From Allosaccharopolyspora coralli (GTDB lineage: Bacteria; Actinomycetota; Actinomycetes; Mycobacteriales; Pseudonocardiaceae): a stretch of DNA of 64,000 bases. The stretch lies in assembly GCF_009664835.1 (NCBI RefSeq), contig NZ_CP045929.1:4526001-4590000 (forward strand). Direction: 5' to 3'. A model generated the notes under the pieces. It worked only from the letters and a program-made list of their open reading frames with translations, was not told the DNA's origin and searched no databases. A program made the translations under genes and the position numbers. This document shows, one piece after another, positions 35,074-45,920 of the stretch (position 1 is the stretch's first letter; each line of letters starts with the position of its first letter).

Positions 35074-36234
35074 TCAGCCGGCTTCGAGACCGAGCTCGCG
35101 CGCGATGAGCATCCGCTGGACCTCGCTCGTGCCCTCGCCGATCTCGAGGATCTTGGCGTCGCGGTAGAACCTGCCCACCGGGGTCTCGTTCATGAACCCG
35201 TACCCGCCGAAGATCTGCGTGGCGTCGCGAGCGTTGTCCATCGCGGCGTTCGACGCGACGAGCTTCGCGATCGCCGCCTGCCGCTTGAACCGCTCGCCGC
35301 GCTGCATACTCGCGGCGGCGTCGTAGTAGGCGAGCCGTGCGGTGTGCGCACGCGTCTCCATGTCGGCGATCTTGAACTGGATCGCCTGGTACTCGCCGAT
35401 CTTGCGTCCGAACGACTCCCGCTCCTGTGCGTAGCGAAGGCACTCGTCGACGCAGCCCTGGGCGAGGCCGACGCTCAGCGCCGCGATGGCGATCCGGCCC
35501 TCGTCCAGGATCGACAGGAACTGCGCGTACCCACGCCCTCGCTCGCCGAGGAGGTTCTCGGCGGGCACCCGGCAGTCGTCGAACGACAGTTCGTGTGTGT
35601 CCGAGGCGTTCCAGCCGACCTTCGAGTACTTCGGCGCGACGGTGAAACCGGGCGTACCCGACGGCACCACGATCGTGGAGATCTCCTTGCCACCGTCGGG
35701 TTTCGTGCCGGTCACGGCGGTGACCGTGACGAAGCCGGTGATGTCGGTGCCGGAGTTGGTGATGAACGCCTTCGACCCGTTGAGGACCCACTCGTCGCCG
35801 TCGAGCACCGCAGTGGTGCGGGTGCCACCGGCGTCGGAACCGCAGCCCGGTTCGGTGAGCCCGAAGGCTCCGAGTACCTCGCCGGACGCGAGGCCGGGCA
35901 GCCACTTCTTCTTCTGCTCCGCGGTGCCGAACCGGTAGATCGGCATCAGCCCGAGGGACACCCCCGCCTCGAGCGTGATCGACACCGAGGAGTCGACGCG
36001 GGCGAGTTCCTCCAATGCGAGACAGAGGGTGAAGTAGTCCCCGCCCATGCCACCGTCTTCCTCGGCCACGGGCAGACCGAACAGTCCCATTCGTCCCATC
36101 GTCTGCACGAGCGGATAGGGAAACTCTTCCCGCTCGTAGTAGTCCCCGATGACGGGCGCGACGTCTTTGCGCGCGAAGGTTTCGACGCTGGAGCGCAGTG
36201 CTTCGTGCTCCTCGCTGAGCCGGTTGTCGAGCAT
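35074..36234 (-). CDS. Acyl-CoA dehydrogenase (isovaleryl/branched-chain type)
   Basis: 386 aa FAD enzyme that desaturates an acyl-CoA. AFGLTEPGCGSDAGG and FITNSGTDITGF are the two ACAD signatures, QIFGGYGFMNETPVGRFYRDAKILEIGEGTSEVQRM the C-terminal one, where EGTSE carries the FAD-binding part. It is the third gene of an operon with acyl-CoA carboxylase subunits, one base after the alpha subunit, so it probably oxidises isovaleryl-CoA or another branched acyl-CoA upstream of the carboxylase. Similar to the accD1-accA1-fadE19 order in M. tuberculosis. Confidence 0.9.
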   Translation of the reverse strand: MLDNRLSEEHEALRSSVETFARKDVAPVIGDYYEREEFPYPLVQTMGRMGLFGLPVAEEDGGMGGDYFTLCLALEELARVDSSVSITLEAGVSLGLMPIYRFGTAEQKKKWLPGLASGEVLGAFGLTEPGCGSDAGGTRTTAVLDGDEWVLNGSKAFITNSGTDITGFVTVTAVTGTKPDGGKEISTIVVPSGTPGFTVAPKYSKVGWNASDTHELSFDDCRVPAENLLGERGRGYAQFLSILDEGRIAIAALSVGLAQGCVDECLRYAQERESFGRKIGEYQAIQFKIADMETRAHTARLAYYDAAASMQRGERFKRQAAIAKLVASNAAMDNARDATQIFGGYGFMNETPVGRFYRDAKILEIGEGTSEVQRMLIARELGLEAG

Positions 36235-36235
36235 C

Positions 36236-38302
36236 TCAGGACTCCTGGTGGGTGTCGCTGGTGAGGACGGCGAGGGGCTGGTCGAGCCCGACGGACTGCC
36301 CCTTGCGGACGTGGACTTCGCTGACGCTGCCGTCGACCGGGGCGGTGATGGTGTGCTCCATCTTCATCGCCTCGACGACGAACAGGGTCTGGCCTGCGGC
36401 GACGGTGTCCCCGACGGCGGCATCGGCGACGAGGACGGTGCCGGGCATCGGGCTGGTCACGATGCCGTCGCCGGGGCCGTGAGCGGCGCCCGCTTCCGCC
36501 AGCAGCTGATGTTCTTCGAGCGCCCAGGTGCGGCCTCCGGCCGCGAGCCAGGTGGTGCCGTCCGCGTGCAGCGTGCGGTAGCGCCGGGTGACGCCGTCGA
36601 AAGTGACGACGAGGAACCTGCCGTCGAATCCGGCGGACACGCGCCCGGTCGCGTTTCCGTCCGCGTGCACGACCTCGACCTCCGCGTCGGCTGCTCGGCC
36701 GCGCAACCGCACCGCGACTTCTCCGCCATCGGCGGCGAACTTCCACGTGCTCCACGCCGGACGACCGATACGCCACCCGGTCGTAGCGCTCCACGGACTC
36801 GCCTCGGCACCGCTTTCGGCGTCCAGCAGCCGTTCCAGCGCCGCCGCGACGTACACCTCGTCAGGTGTGTGGCCCGCGTCGCCGACCAGCGTGGGCAGCG
36901 CCCGCTCGACGAGCCCTGTGTCGAGTGCACCGGCACGCACGTCCTCGTGGCCGACCAATGCCCGCAGGAAGCTGATGTTCGTGCCGAGACCGAGCACCAC
37001 GGTGTCCGCCAGCGCGGCATCGAGCCGCCGCAGCGCGTGGGCTCGTGTCGGGCCCCAGCTGATGACCTTCGAGAGCATCGGATCGTAGTCGGATCCGACG
37101 TTCAGTCCTGTGTGGACTCCGGAGTCGACACGAACCCCGTCGCCCGACGGCTCGTGCAGCGCGAGGACCTCTCCGCCCGTGGGCAGGAAGCCACGCGCCG
37201 GGTCCTCGGCGTAGACGCGGGCCTCGACCGCATGTCCGTCGATCCGGAGGTCGTCCTGCGTGAAGGGCACACGTTCACCGGCGGCGACCCGGACCTGCCA
37301 CTCGACGAGGTCGAGACCACGGGTCCCGTCCACGGCGGTGACGAGCTCGGTCACCGGGTGCTCCACCTGCAGTCGGGTGTTCATCTCCATGAAGAAGAAC
37401 TCGTCGGGCCGGTCGGCGGAGACGATGAACTCGACCGTCCCGGCACCGACGTAACCGCAGGACCGTGCCGCGTCGACTGCCGACGCCCCGATGCGATGAC
37501 GCGTGTCCTCGTCGAGCAGGGGGGACGGCGCCTCCTCGATGATCTTCTGGTGACGTCGCTGCAAACTGCATTCGCGCTCGCCGAGGTGGACGACGTTGCC
37601 GTGCGCGTCCGCGAGAACCTGGACCTCGATGTGTCGTGGTGTGGCGACGTAGCGCTCGACCAGCAGTGTGTCGTCACCGAAGGCGGATTTCGCCTCCCGG
37701 CGCGCGGCCGCGATCTGGTCGTCCAACGTGGACTCGTCGTACACGGCGCGCATCCCCTTGCCGCCGCCTCCGGCGGAAGGCTTGAGCAACACCGGGAATC
37801 CGGCGTCGACGGCTCCCTGTCGGACGTCGGCGTCGGACATGCCCGTGTCGCTACGTCCCGGGACGACCGGGACACCTGCCGCACCGACGGTGTTCTTGGC
37901 CCGGATCTTGTCGCCCATGGAGTCGATCGCCGAGGCGGGCGGCCCGATGAACGTCACGCCCGCGTCCGCGCACGCGGAAGCGAACGCCGCGTTCTCCGCG
38001 AGGAATCCGTACCCCGGGTGGATCGCCTGCGCGCCCGTGGCCCGCGCGGCGCCCAGAATCTTTTCGATCGACAGGTAGCTCTCGGCCGCACTGCGGGGTC
38101 CGATGTGGACTGCGATGTCGGCCTCGGCGACGTGCCGGGCGCCTGCGTCCGCATCGCTGTAGACCGCGACCGATCGGATTCCCATCCGGCGCAGGGTCCG
38201 CATCACGCGCACGGCGATCTCGCCGCGGTTGGCGACGAGCACGGTGTCGACGTTCTCGGGAATCTGCTGTGACAGCACGCCGTTTCCTTCGCTCATGGGC
38301 AT
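36236..38302 (-). CDS. accA1: Acyl-CoA carboxylase alpha subunit (biotin carboxylase + BCCP)
   Basis: 688 aa from ATG 38302 (ATG 38296 possible). Biotin carboxylase N-terminus [28 protein letters not shown]-grasp loop [28 protein letters not shown]. The biotin attachment motif [11 protein letters not shown] is at about Lys648 in the C-terminal BCCP domain. Carboxylates biotin for the beta subunit; together probably methylcrotonyl-CoA or similar branched acyl-CoA carboxylase in leucine breakdown. Confidence 0.9.
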   Translation of the reverse strand: MPMSEGNGVLSQQIPENVDTVLVANRGEIAVRVMRTLRRMGIRSVAVYSDADAGARHVAEADIAVHIGPRSAAESYLSIEKILGAARATGAQAIHPGYGFLAENAAFASACADAGVTFIGPPASAIDSMGDKIRAKNTVGAAGVPVVPGRSDTGMSDADVRQGAVDAGFPVLLKPSAGGGGKGMRAVYDESTLDDQIAAARREAKSAFGDDTLLVERYVATPRHIEVQVLADAHGNVVHLGERECSLQRRHQKIIEEAPSPLLDEDTRHRIGASAVDAARSCGYVGAGTVEFIVSADRPDEFFFMEMNTRLQVEHPVTELVTAVDGTRGLDLVEWQVRVAAGERVPFTQDDLRIDGHAVEARVYAEDPARGFLPTGGEVLALHEPSGDGVRVDSGVHTGLNVGSDYDPMLSKVISWGPTRAHALRRLDAALADTVVLGLGTNISFLRALVGHEDVRAGALDTGLVERALPTLVGDAGHTPDEVYVAAALERLLDAESGAEASPWSATTGWRIGRPAWSTWKFAADGGEVAVRLRGRAADAEVEVVHADGNATGRVSAGFDGRFLVVTFDGVTRRYRTLHADGTTWLAAGGRTWALEEHQLLAEAGAAHGPGDGIVTSPMPGTVLVADAAVGDTVAAGQTLFVVEAMKMEHTITAPVDGSVSEVHVRKGQSVGLDQPLAVLTSDTHQES

Positions 38303-38309
38303 CGCCGCA

Positions 38310-39923
38310 TCACATCCGGAAGACGCCGTTGTTGACGGGCTCGAGCGGGGCATTGGCCGACGCGGTGATCGCGAGCCCGAGGACATCGCGGGTCTGCCGC
38401 GGGTCGATCACGCCGTCGTCCCACAGCCGCGCCGTCGAATAGTAAGGATGCCCCTGTTCCTCGTACTGGTCCCGGATCGGCTTCTTGAACGCTTCCTCGT
38501 CCGCTGTGGACCACTCCGTGCCGCTGGCCTCGAACTGGTCGCGGCGGACGGTGGCGAGCACCGATGCCGCCTGTTCGCCGCCCATCACGGAGATCCGGGC
38601 ATTGGGCCACATCCACAGGAAGCGGGGCGAGTACGCACGCCCGCACATCGAGTAGTTGCCCGCGCCGAAGGAGCCGCCGATGACGACCGTGAACTTCGGC
38701 ACCCGTGCGCATGCCACCGCAGTGACCATTTTCGCGCCGTTCTTGGCGATCCCGCCCGCCTCGTACTCCTTGCCGACCATGAAGCCTGAGATGTTCTGCA
38801 GGAACACCAACGGAATGCTGCGGCGATCGCAGAGCTCGACGAAGTGCGCACCCTTGAGCGCCGACTCGCCGAACAGGATGCCGTTGTTGGCGACGATCCC
38901 GACCGGTTGCCCGTGGATGCGGGCGAACCCGGTCACCAACGTCTGCCCGTACTCGGACTTGAACTCCGCGAAGCGGCTCCCGTCGACGACGCGGGCGATG
39001 ACTTCGCGGACGTCGTAAGGAGTGCGGCTGTCGGTCGGCACGACACCGTAGAGCTCGTCCGGGTCCACCGCGGGCTCCTCGACCGGCGCGACCTCCCACG
39101 GGCTCGGCTCAGCCGGACCGAACGTACTGACGATGGTGCGCACGATCCGGAGCGCGTCGGCGTCGTCGTGGGCCAGGTGATCGGTGACGCCGGAGGTCCG
39201 CGCGTGCAGGTCACCACCGCCGAGTTCCTCCGCCGTGACATCGGCCCCGGTGGCGGCCTTCACCAACGGCGGACCACCGAGGAAGATCGTGCCCTGATCG
39301 CGGACGATGACGGCCTCGTCGCTCATCGCGGGCACGTACGCGCCGCCCGCGGTACAGGAACCCATGACCGCGGCGATCTGCGGGATTCCCCGCGCGGACA
39401 TGGTGGCCTGGTTGTAGAAGATCCGCCCGAAGTGTTCCCGGTCGGGGAACACGTCGTCCTGTTTCGGCAGGAACGCTCCGCCGGAGTCGACGAGGTAGAG
39501 ACACGGAAGGTTGTTGTGCAGCGCGACTTCCTGCGCGCGCAGGTGCTTCTTGACCGTCATCGGGTAGTACGTGCCGCCCTTGACGGTCGCGTCGTTGGCG
39601 ACGATCACGCATTCACGGCCCTGGACGCGACCGATACCGGTGATGATGCCCGCGGCGGGCGCCTCGTCGCCGTAGAGCCCGTGGGCGGCCAGTGTCGAGA
39701 GTTCGAGGAACGGCGACCCGCGGTCGATCAGCGCCTCGACCCGTTCGCGCGGCAGCAGCTTGCCGCGGTCGACGTGCCGCTGACGGGACTTCTCCGGGCC
39801 GCCGAGGCGCGCTTCGTCGAGGTCGGCGTTGAGGGTCTTCACGAGCGCCGAGTGGTGCTCGGCGTAGCGCGCGTAGGTGTCCGAGGCCGGGTCCACGGCG
39901 GAGGACAGGACAGGCGCATCCAT
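38310..39923 (-). CDS. accD1: Acyl-CoA carboxylase beta subunit (carboxyltransferase)
   Basis: 537 aa from ATG 39923. Carboxyltransferase crotonase-fold halves: [36 protein letters not shown] (oxyanion Gly-Gly pair) and [41 protein letters not shown]. The last is the methylcrotonyl-CoA carboxylase-type sequence. First gene of the operon accD1-accA1-fadE, 7 bp before the alpha subunit. Divergent from the TetR gene. Confidence 0.9.
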   Translation of the reverse strand: MDAPVLSSAVDPASDTYARYAEHHSALVKTLNADLDEARLGGPEKSRQRHVDRGKLLPRERVEALIDRGSPFLELSTLAAHGLYGDEAPAAGIITGIGRVQGRECVIVANDATVKGGTYYPMTVKKHLRAQEVALHNNLPCLYLVDSGGAFLPKQDDVFPDREHFGRIFYNQATMSARGIPQIAAVMGSCTAGGAYVPAMSDEAVIVRDQGTIFLGGPPLVKAATGADVTAEELGGGDLHARTSGVTDHLAHDDADALRIVRTIVSTFGPAEPSPWEVAPVEEPAVDPDELYGVVPTDSRTPYDVREVIARVVDGSRFAEFKSEYGQTLVTGFARIHGQPVGIVANNGILFGESALKGAHFVELCDRRSIPLVFLQNISGFMVGKEYEAGGIAKNGAKMVTAVACARVPKFTVVIGGSFGAGNYSMCGRAYSPRFLWMWPNARISVMGGEQAASVLATVRRDQFEASGTEWSTADEEAFKKPIRDQYEEQGHPYYSTARLWDDGVIDPRQTRDVLGLAITASANAPLEPVNNGVFRM

Positions 39924-39965
39924 GCGTCGTGCGCACCTTCCACGTCGTCGGGGTGGTTCGCAGAG

Positions 39966-40012
39966 GTGGTTAGTCACCGTTAACTACCGTGATGTTAACG
40001 CTTACTAACCAC
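39966..40012. promoter_or_regulatory. Operator candidate between accD1 and its TetR regulator
   Basis: GTGGTTAGT (39966-39974) is inverted as ACTAACCAC (40004-40012), and GTTAAC palindromes occur at 39979 and 39994 between them. TAGTAT at 40019 is a fitting -10 for the TetR gene (leaderless, ATG 40033). A related half-site GTGGTTAGT occurs at 10590 upstream of the CGNR gene, possibly by chance. Confidence 0.6.
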
Positions 40013-40032
40013 GTCGTCTAGTATCGGGTCCG

Positions 40033-40620
40033 ATGCCTGTGGACACCAGCTCGACCAGCCAGAAGCCGACCCGTCGCGACCAGCTCCTCGACGCGGCGGC
40101 GGAACTGTTCGCCCGCTTCGGCTTCCACGGAGTGGGCATCGACGACATCGGAGCCGCCGTCGGCATCTCCGGACCCGCGCTCTACCGGCACTTCCGCGGC
40201 AAGGACGCCATGCTCGCGGAGTTGCTCACCGGCATCAGCGACAAGCTGCTCGAGGGTGGGCGCACCCGGGTCGCCGCCGCGCCGAGCGGTCCGGAGGCAC
40301 TGCGGGCGCTGGTGCGCTGGCAGGTCGAGTTCGCCCTCACCAACCCGGCGCTCATCACCGTGCACATGCGCGACCTCGACAGCCTCGCCGACACCGACCG
40401 GCACCGCGTTCGGGAAGCACAGCGCGGCTACGTCGAAGTGTGGGTCACCACGCTGCGCACGACCCGGGACGATCTCGACGCACCCACGGCGCGAGCGACC
40501 GCTCACGCCGTCATCGGGCTGATCAACTCCACTCCGTACAGCGCGCACCTCGCGCCCGACGCGATGGCGGCCCTGCTGGAACGGATGGCCCTGGCCGCCG
40601 CCGCGCCTGGAGGCCCGTGA
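40033..40620 (+). CDS. TetR-family regulator of the branched-chain acyl-CoA operon
   Basis: 195 aa. N-terminal HTH: RRDQLLDAAAELFARFGFHGVGIDDIGAAVGISGPALYRHFRGKDAML. The C-terminal ligand domain has VRWQVEFALTNPALITVHMRDLDSL, similar to the SACE/BkaR-type proteins. Its position divergent from the accD1-accA1-fadE operon matches BkaR (Rv2506), which represses branched-chain amino-acid breakdown genes. Confidence 0.87.
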   Translation: MPVDTSSTSQKPTRRDQLLDAAAELFARFGFHGVGIDDIGAAVGISGPALYRHFRGKDAMLAELLTGISDKLLEGGRTRVAAAPSGPEALRALVRWQVEFALTNPALITVHMRDLDSLADTDRHRVREAQRGYVEVWVTTLRTTRDDLDAPTARATAHAVIGLINSTPYSAHLAPDAMAALLERMALAAAAPGGP

Positions 40621-40663
40621 GAGAAGGTGCGTGAGTTGACCGCAGCCCGCACCGCGCACCCTC

Positions 40664-42244
40664 TTATTCGAACGGCTGGACGTTCGGTTCGCACACGGTT
40701 CCCTGCTGGGGAGCTGTCAGCGTGAGCAGGTAGTCCGTGACGATCGCGTCGGCACAGTCGCTGCCGCCGAGGATCACGTGCCCGAAGGAAGCCACCTCGA
40801 CCAGCGCGGCGTTGCCGAGCTGCTCTGCCATGCGACGCGCGAAGTCCATCCGGGTCGCCGGGTCGTAGCGATTGCCGATCACCAGCACTGGAGTGTCCGC
40901 CTGGTGCTGCCACGGCCCCCGGTACGCCGACTCGCCCGCCGCAGGCCACGCGGAACACCCTGCCGCGTCGTTGAACGCCTGATACCGGCCGAAGTTCGGC
41001 GACTCCCGCTCCCACTGCTGCGCCGTGACGGGTACCGCGGCGGAAGCCCGCGGGAACGGCTTGTCCGAACAGTTCACGCCGAAGTACGCACTGTCGACGT
41101 ACGGCGCCGCGCCGTCGGACGACGGGTTGTCCAGACGGCTGTTCACCAGCGGTGTCTCGAGGACCGTGGCGCGCTTCGGGGCCTGACCCTTCTCGGGATG
41201 CAGTACCCGGTGGATCGACTCCAGGTCGCCGGCCAACGGCGCGAGCGTGTGCACCGACCACAAGGCGCCGGAGACCGTCTCGGTGAAGCGGTTGAGGTCC
41301 ATGACCGTGCCGTCGGGCATCGCGATCGGTTCGGCACGCACCCGCTCCCGGATCTCGTCGAACTTCGCCTGCGGGTCTCCGGAGCTGAACGCGCAGTCCG
41401 GCCCCACCTGGGCGCACCGGTCTAGGAACGCGTCAAGGGCGATCTCGAATCCCTGGGCGCGCTGCCGGTCGTACTGCGACCCGTCATTGGTCCGCAGGTT
41501 CGGGTCGACCGCACCGTCGAGGACGAGCGCGCGAGTCCGCTCGGGGTACATGTTCACGTACGTCGCGCCGATGAGCGTCCCGTACGAGTAGCCGACGTAG
41601 GTGAGCTGCTCGTCGCCGACGGCCTGCCGCATCGAGTCCAGGTCCCGCGCGGTGTCGGCGGTCGACATGTGCCGCACGAGTTCGCCGGCGTTGCGGCTGC
41701 AGTGCTCGCCCTGCTCACGGTAGGCGTCGAGGGTGGTCGACATCTCTTCGGCGGTCACCGGAACCGGGACGAGCCCACCGAGGACCGCGTCCGCGTCCTC
41801 TTGGGACTCGAAACACCGCAGTGGGGAGCTGCGGGCGACACCGCGCGGATCGAAGCCGACGAGGTCGAACCGGTCGAGGACCTGTGGGGCGAACCGGCCG
41901 AAATCGGTGGCGGGCCTGGTGAAACCCGGGGTTCCCGGGCCGCCCGGATTCAGGAACATCGAGCCGATGCGCTGGGCGGGGTCGGTGGCGGCCCGCCGCA
42001 TCATCGCGATCTCCACCGTGCCCTTGGCGGGATCGGCGTGGTCGATCGGGACTTCGTGTGTCCCGCAGCTGTAGAGGTAGCGCTGGCCCTCCGGGACGCC
42101 GTCGAGAGAGGCCGAGTCGCACGGTCCCCACCGGACTCCCGTCGCGGCAGACTCCGCGGACGCTTGGGCGCCGGTGAGGGTCATGGCGCAGAGCGCCCCC
42201 ACGAGCAAGACTGCGGTGCGCGCCAGAATTCGCCGTCCGACCAT
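40664..42244 (-). CDS. Secreted S33-type alpha/beta hydrolase (tripeptidyl aminopeptidase-like)
   Basis: 526 aa from ATG 42244. Signal peptide RRILARTAVLLVGALCAMTLTGAQASA. FLNPGGPGTPGF is the oxyanion region of the SlpD/TAP family, VGYSYGTLIGATYV the nucleophile elbow (Ser about 219), and the C-terminal TAP domain has VLVIGNRYDPATRMDFARRMAEQL, with the His in ASFGHVIL. Exported peptidase or esterase of unclear substrate. Confidence 0.87.
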   Translation of the reverse strand: MVGRRILARTAVLLVGALCAMTLTGAQASAESAATGVRWGPCDSASLDGVPEGQRYLYSCGTHEVPIDHADPAKGTVEIAMMRRAATDPAQRIGSMFLNPGGPGTPGFTRPATDFGRFAPQVLDRFDLVGFDPRGVARSSPLRCFESQEDADAVLGGLVPVPVTAEEMSTTLDAYREQGEHCSRNAGELVRHMSTADTARDLDSMRQAVGDEQLTYVGYSYGTLIGATYVNMYPERTRALVLDGAVDPNLRTNDGSQYDRQRAQGFEIALDAFLDRCAQVGPDCAFSSGDPQAKFDEIRERVRAEPIAMPDGTVMDLNRFTETVSGALWSVHTLAPLAGDLESIHRVLHPEKGQAPKRATVLETPLVNSRLDNPSSDGAAPYVDSAYFGVNCSDKPFPRASAAVPVTAQQWERESPNFGRYQAFNDAAGCSAWPAAGESAYRGPWQHQADTPVLVIGNRYDPATRMDFARRMAEQLGNAALVEVASFGHVILGGSDCADAIVTDYLLTLTAPQQGTVCEPNVQPFE

Positions 42245-42419
42245 GCTTCGGCCCCCGCCGTTGTTTCCGAACCGAACGAAGACGATCACGTCCTCCTCGG
42301 GTGTCGATCACACCGCAGAATGCGCAAACGTTACTCGCGCCGAGGGATCACACAGCGGGCGTTTCCCACAGATTCACACGAACTAGCGGCAGAATCCCCC
42401 GAACAGCCCACTTTTCAGC

Positions 42420-42441
42420 GGCAAATTCGCGCGAATTTGCC
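42420..42441. repeat. Second copy of the GGCAAATTCGC palindrome
   Basis: 22-bp perfect palindrome with half-arm GGCAAATTCGC, the core of the 28-bp element at 766-793. It lies 176 bp upstream of the secreted hydrolase start and 53 bp after the DUF427 stop. Confidence 0.85.
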
Positions 42442-42493
42442 ACCCGGACATTCCGGGGGAACAGGAGGAATCGGACTTTGGGTCGAGAGGGTG

Positions 42494-43276
42494 TCAGTCG
42501 ATGTGGGTGTGGAGGTCGTCGGCCAGGAAGCAGAGGTGGTCGGCCAGCGCGCCCACCGACGGGTCCGGGTACGGGTACTCCCACGCGGCGTCGGTGAGCT
42601 CCACGCCGTCGGTGGTCACCGAGTAGTACACCGCTTCGCCCTTGTACGGGCAGAATGTCCGAGTTTCCGACGGAGTCAGCAGCTCGGTCCGCACGTCCGA
42701 GCGAGGAACGTAGTAGCGGTTCGGCAACCCCGTCTCGGAGACCACGACCGCCTGGCGGGTATCCGCGACCTCGACGGGACCCGCCTCGACACGGACACGG
42801 CGACTCGTGCGCACGGCGTCGACCCGGTGGTAAGGGTCGCGCAACGCACGGACCTTCTCGTCCTCGTCGAACCACGCGTCCATCGCGGACCAGTAGACGG
42901 CGACGTAGCCGTCCAGCCACTCCGCATCAGCTACCGGCGTGGGGTATCGCCACACGGCGTCCTCCGCGAGTCGCTCGCCGGCACGGACCGACTCGTAGGT
43001 GGCGTCGCCCTTGAACGGACAGTGCGTGCGGGTCTCGGTCGGCTCGAGCAACTCCGTGCGGACGTCCTGCCTGGGCACGTAGAGCTGCGGCGGCAGGTTG
43101 CTCTCGTGCAGCACCTTCGCGTCGGTGCTGTCGAGCACCGTCTCACCGTCGAGTACGGCCCGGATCCGACGCGGATGGTCCTCCCAGAGCAGCAGGTGCG
43201 GCGGACCGTCGATCCGGTAGTTGACGGTGTCAGGTCCTCGAGTGGCCAACGGGCGGCCCGGCGACGTCAGACTCAC
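42494..43276 (-). CDS. Protein with two DUF427 domains
   Basis: 260 aa, tandem DUF427 modules. First: VLHESNLPPQLYVPRQDVRTELL...THCPFKGDATYESV, second: VVVSETGLPNRYYVPRSDVRTELL...TFCPYKGEAVYYSV; the CP(F/Y)KG motif is the signature. Function unknown. The internal duplication is common in actinobacterial members. Confidence 0.88.
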   Translation of the reverse strand: MSLTSPGRPLATRGPDTVNYRIDGPPHLLLWEDHPRRIRAVLDGETVLDSTDAKVLHESNLPPQLYVPRQDVRTELLEPTETRTHCPFKGDATYESVRAGERLAEDAVWRYPTPVADAEWLDGYVAVYWSAMDAWFDEDEKVRALRDPYHRVDAVRTSRRVRVEAGPVEVADTRQAVVVSETGLPNRYYVPRSDVRTELLTPSETRTFCPYKGEAVYYSVTTDGVELTDAAWEYPYPDPSVGALADHLCFLADDLHTHID

Positions 43277-43394
43277 GCCCCCAACCTACGCCGCGGACCT
43301 CGACCGACGCCGCCGCCCGATCCTGTCTTGCACCGCTTCCGGGCCGGGTTGATCCTGGAGCAGCAGCCCCGTGCCGCGCGGAGGGAGGGGGCCG

Positions 43395-45101
43395 ATGGCG
43401 AGGGTTGACGTCACGCCGACTCCGGTGCCGACGAGAGCTTTCACTCACTCCCGTCCCCCCAAAGGCGGGCGGTTGATCCCCTGGGCACACACCACCGATC
43501 CGAAACAGATCGGGGTCCTCTACCTGCTCACCGCGTTCGCCTTCTTCCTGATCGGTGGCCTGATGGCCCTGCTGATCCGGGGCGAACTCGCGAGTCCCGG
43601 GCTGCAGTTCCTGTCCCAGGAGCAGTACAACCAGCTGTTCACCATGCACGGCACGATCATGCTGCTGTTGTTCGCGACCCCGATCGTGTTCGGATTCGCC
43701 AACATCATCCTGCCGCTTCAGATCGGCGCACCGGACGTCGCCTTCCCTCGGCTGAACGCGTTCTCGTACTGGTTGTTCCTGTTCGGCGGGCTTATCGTGA
43801 TCAGCGGATTCGTGATGCCCGGCGGCGCCGCCGACTTCGGCTGGACGGCCTACACGCCACTGGCCAGAGCCACCTACAGCGCCGGTGTCGGCGGAGACCT
43901 GTGGATCACCGGCCTGATCGTCAGCGGCCTCGGCACCATCCTCGGCGCGGTCAACATGATCACCACGACCGTGTGCTTGCGCGCACCGGGCATGACGATG
44001 TGGCGGCTGCCGATCTTCGTCTGGAACATCCTCGTCACGAGCCTGCTGATTCTGATCGCGTTCCCGATCCTGACCGCCGCGCTGATGGGGCTACTCGCCG
44101 ACCGCCACCTCGGGGCGCACGTGTTCGATCCTGCCAACGGCGGGGCGATCCTCTACCAGCACCTGTTCTGGTTCTTCGGCCATCCCGAGGTCTACATCGT
44201 GGCGCTGCCGTTCTTCGGCATCGTCACCGAGATCATCCCTGTGTTCAGCCGCAAGCCACTGTTCGGCTATGTCGGCATGGTGTTCGCGACACTGGCGATC
44301 GGCTTTCTCTCGGTCGTGGTGTGGGCGCACCACATGTTCGCCACCGGCGCGGTGCTACTGCCGTTCTTCTCGTTCGCCACGTTCCTCATCGCGATCCCGA
44401 CAGGGCTGAAGTTCTTCAACTGGACCGGAACGATGTGGAAGGGACAGATCACGCTCGAGACGCCGATGCTGTTCTCCGTCGGCTTCCTCGTGACGTTCCT
44501 GTTCGGCGGGCTCACCGGCGTGCTGCTGGCGATGCCGCCGGTGGACTTCCACGTCCACGACACGTACTTCGTGGTCGCCCACTTCCACTACGTGCTGTTC
44601 GGGACGATCGTGTTCGCGGTCTTCGCCGGGATGTACTTCTGGTTCCCGAAGATCACCGGCCGGATGATGGACGAGACACTCGGCAAGCTCCACTTCTGGC
44701 TGACGTTCGTCGGGTTCCACACGACGTTCCTGGTGCAGCACTGGCTGGGCAACGAGGGTTTCCCCCGCCGCTACGCCGACTACCTCCCCACCGACGGCTT
44801 CACCACGTTGAACGTGATCTCCACGATCGGGGCGTTCGTCCTCGGAGCGTCGATGCTGCCGTTCCTGTGGAACGTGATGAAGAGCTACCGGTTCGGGGAG
44901 CTGGCCAGGGTCGACGACCCGTGGGGACACGGCAACTCGCTGGAGTGGGCGACATCGAGCCCGCCACCCCGGCACAACTTCCTCGAACTGCCCCGGATCC
45001 GCTCGCTGCGCCCCGCCTTCGACCTGCACTATCCGCACATGAAGGAACGCACCGAACGCGAAGCACACGTGGACATGTTCAAGCGCGACGAGTCGCACTG
45101 A
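43395..45101 (+). CDS. ctaD: Cytochrome c oxidase subunit I
   Basis: 568 aa, twelve membrane segments. Heme a/Cu(B) ligands visible: [12 protein letters not shown] (His, heme a), [13 protein letters not shown] (His-Tyr cross-link, Cu(B), about 262-267), [11 protein letters not shown] (two Cu(B) His) and [14 protein letters not shown] (His ligands of heme a3 and a, about 395). K and D channel residues such as FWKG...GLTGV are present. aa3 oxidase, terminal respiration. Another ctaD copy could exist elsewhere, as is usual in this group. Confidence 0.95.
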   Translation: MARVDVTPTPVPTRAFTHSRPPKGGRLIPWAHTTDPKQIGVLYLLTAFAFFLIGGLMALLIRGELASPGLQFLSQEQYNQLFTMHGTIMLLLFATPIVFGFANIILPLQIGAPDVAFPRLNAFSYWLFLFGGLIVISGFVMPGGAADFGWTAYTPLARATYSAGVGGDLWITGLIVSGLGTILGAVNMITTTVCLRAPGMTMWRLPIFVWNILVTSLLILIAFPILTAALMGLLADRHLGAHVFDPANGGAILYQHLFWFFGHPEVYIVALPFFGIVTEIIPVFSRKPLFGYVGMVFATLAIGFLSVVVWAHHMFATGAVLLPFFSFATFLIAIPTGLKFFNWTGTMWKGQITLETPMLFSVGFLVTFLFGGLTGVLLAMPPVDFHVHDTYFVVAHFHYVLFGTIVFAVFAGMYFWFPKITGRMMDETLGKLHFWLTFVGFHTTFLVQHWLGNEGFPRRYADYLPTDGFTTLNVISTIGAFVLGASMLPFLWNVMKSYRFGELARVDDPWGHGNSLEWATSSPPPRHNFLELPRIRSLRPAFDLHYPHMKERTEREAHVDMFKRDESH

Positions 45102-45102
45102 G

Positions 45103-45657
45103 TCACGTGCGGATCCGTCCCCACGGCTTGGCGACATTGACCCAGGTCACGAAGCTCAGCGCTACGGACGCGACGATCGGTGCGGCGATCGCCGAACCGG
45201 CAGCGGAGCCGACCGCGTCGAGCACCGGCGTCCCCAGCTCGGCCCGCGCAGCGGCGTCGCCCGCCGCGACGAGAGTCGGGGCGAGCGCGTAGTTGACGGC
45301 CAGGGTCATGACGACCGTGGCCACCAGGCTCACCATCGTCCACCAGTAGCGGAACAATCCCCACTTCGTGCCCAGCGAGACGAGGATTCCGCTGAACAAC
45401 GTCGCCCACGTCACCGGCACGAGGACCTGGGAGCCGAGGATGCCCAACGCGATGTAGGCCGCGCGCTGCAGCTGCGGCTCGCCGGAGAGGACGCCGGTCA
45501 GGCCGAGTGCGAGCAAGCACACGCTCCCGCCGATCCAGCTCACGGAGGCGACGACGTGCAGCGACACCAGGATCTTGCGTAGCCTCGGCGGCAGGAACGT
45601 CCGCGGCCGCGATCCGGATGCGAGCGGTGCTTCCGGCGCGGGAACGGTAGTGGCCAT
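45103..45657 (-). CDS. DUF2269-like integral membrane protein
   Basis: 184 aa with four hydrophobic segments (KILVSLHVVASVSWIGGSVCLLAL; YIALGILGSQVLVPVTWATLFSGILVSLG; YWWTMVSLVATVVMTLAVNYALAP; AIAAPIVASVALSFVTWVNVAKPWG). The LHV-SVSWIGG start matches DUF2269-type proteins. Converges on ctaD with one base between the genes. Function unknown. Confidence 0.7.
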   Translation of the reverse strand: MATTVPAPEAPLASGSRPRTFLPPRLRKILVSLHVVASVSWIGGSVCLLALGLTGVLSGEPQLQRAAYIALGILGSQVLVPVTWATLFSGILVSLGTKWGLFRYWWTMVSLVATVVMTLAVNYALAPTLVAAGDAAARAELGTPVLDAVGSAAGSAIAAPIVASVALSFVTWVNVAKPWGRIRT

Positions 45658-45920
45658 GCGTCGGTGATACGCCGCCGCGCGCAGCCGCGGATCGGGGAAG
45701 CCCCTGAGTCAGCCCGGAGCCCACGAGACCGACCGCGGACGTGGCGCTGTTCATAACCGATACAGGAACATCCCGCCGGAGCCTCGCGTTGACAGTCGCG
45801 GGAGCGGCCCGAGGCAGTCCTCGAGCCCAGGGCCATCCTCCTTCACGGAGTCACGCCGGGCCACGCGGGCGAGCTCCCGAAGCCCGCGCCCGACCGCCAC
45901 GACCGGATCAGGAGAGATTC

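Noticed and set aside
36149-38272. Long open frame opposite accA1 (about 700 codons)
   Set aside because: It lies antiparallel to a clear biotin carboxylase; such mirror frames are usual in GC-rich DNA and no domain is present.
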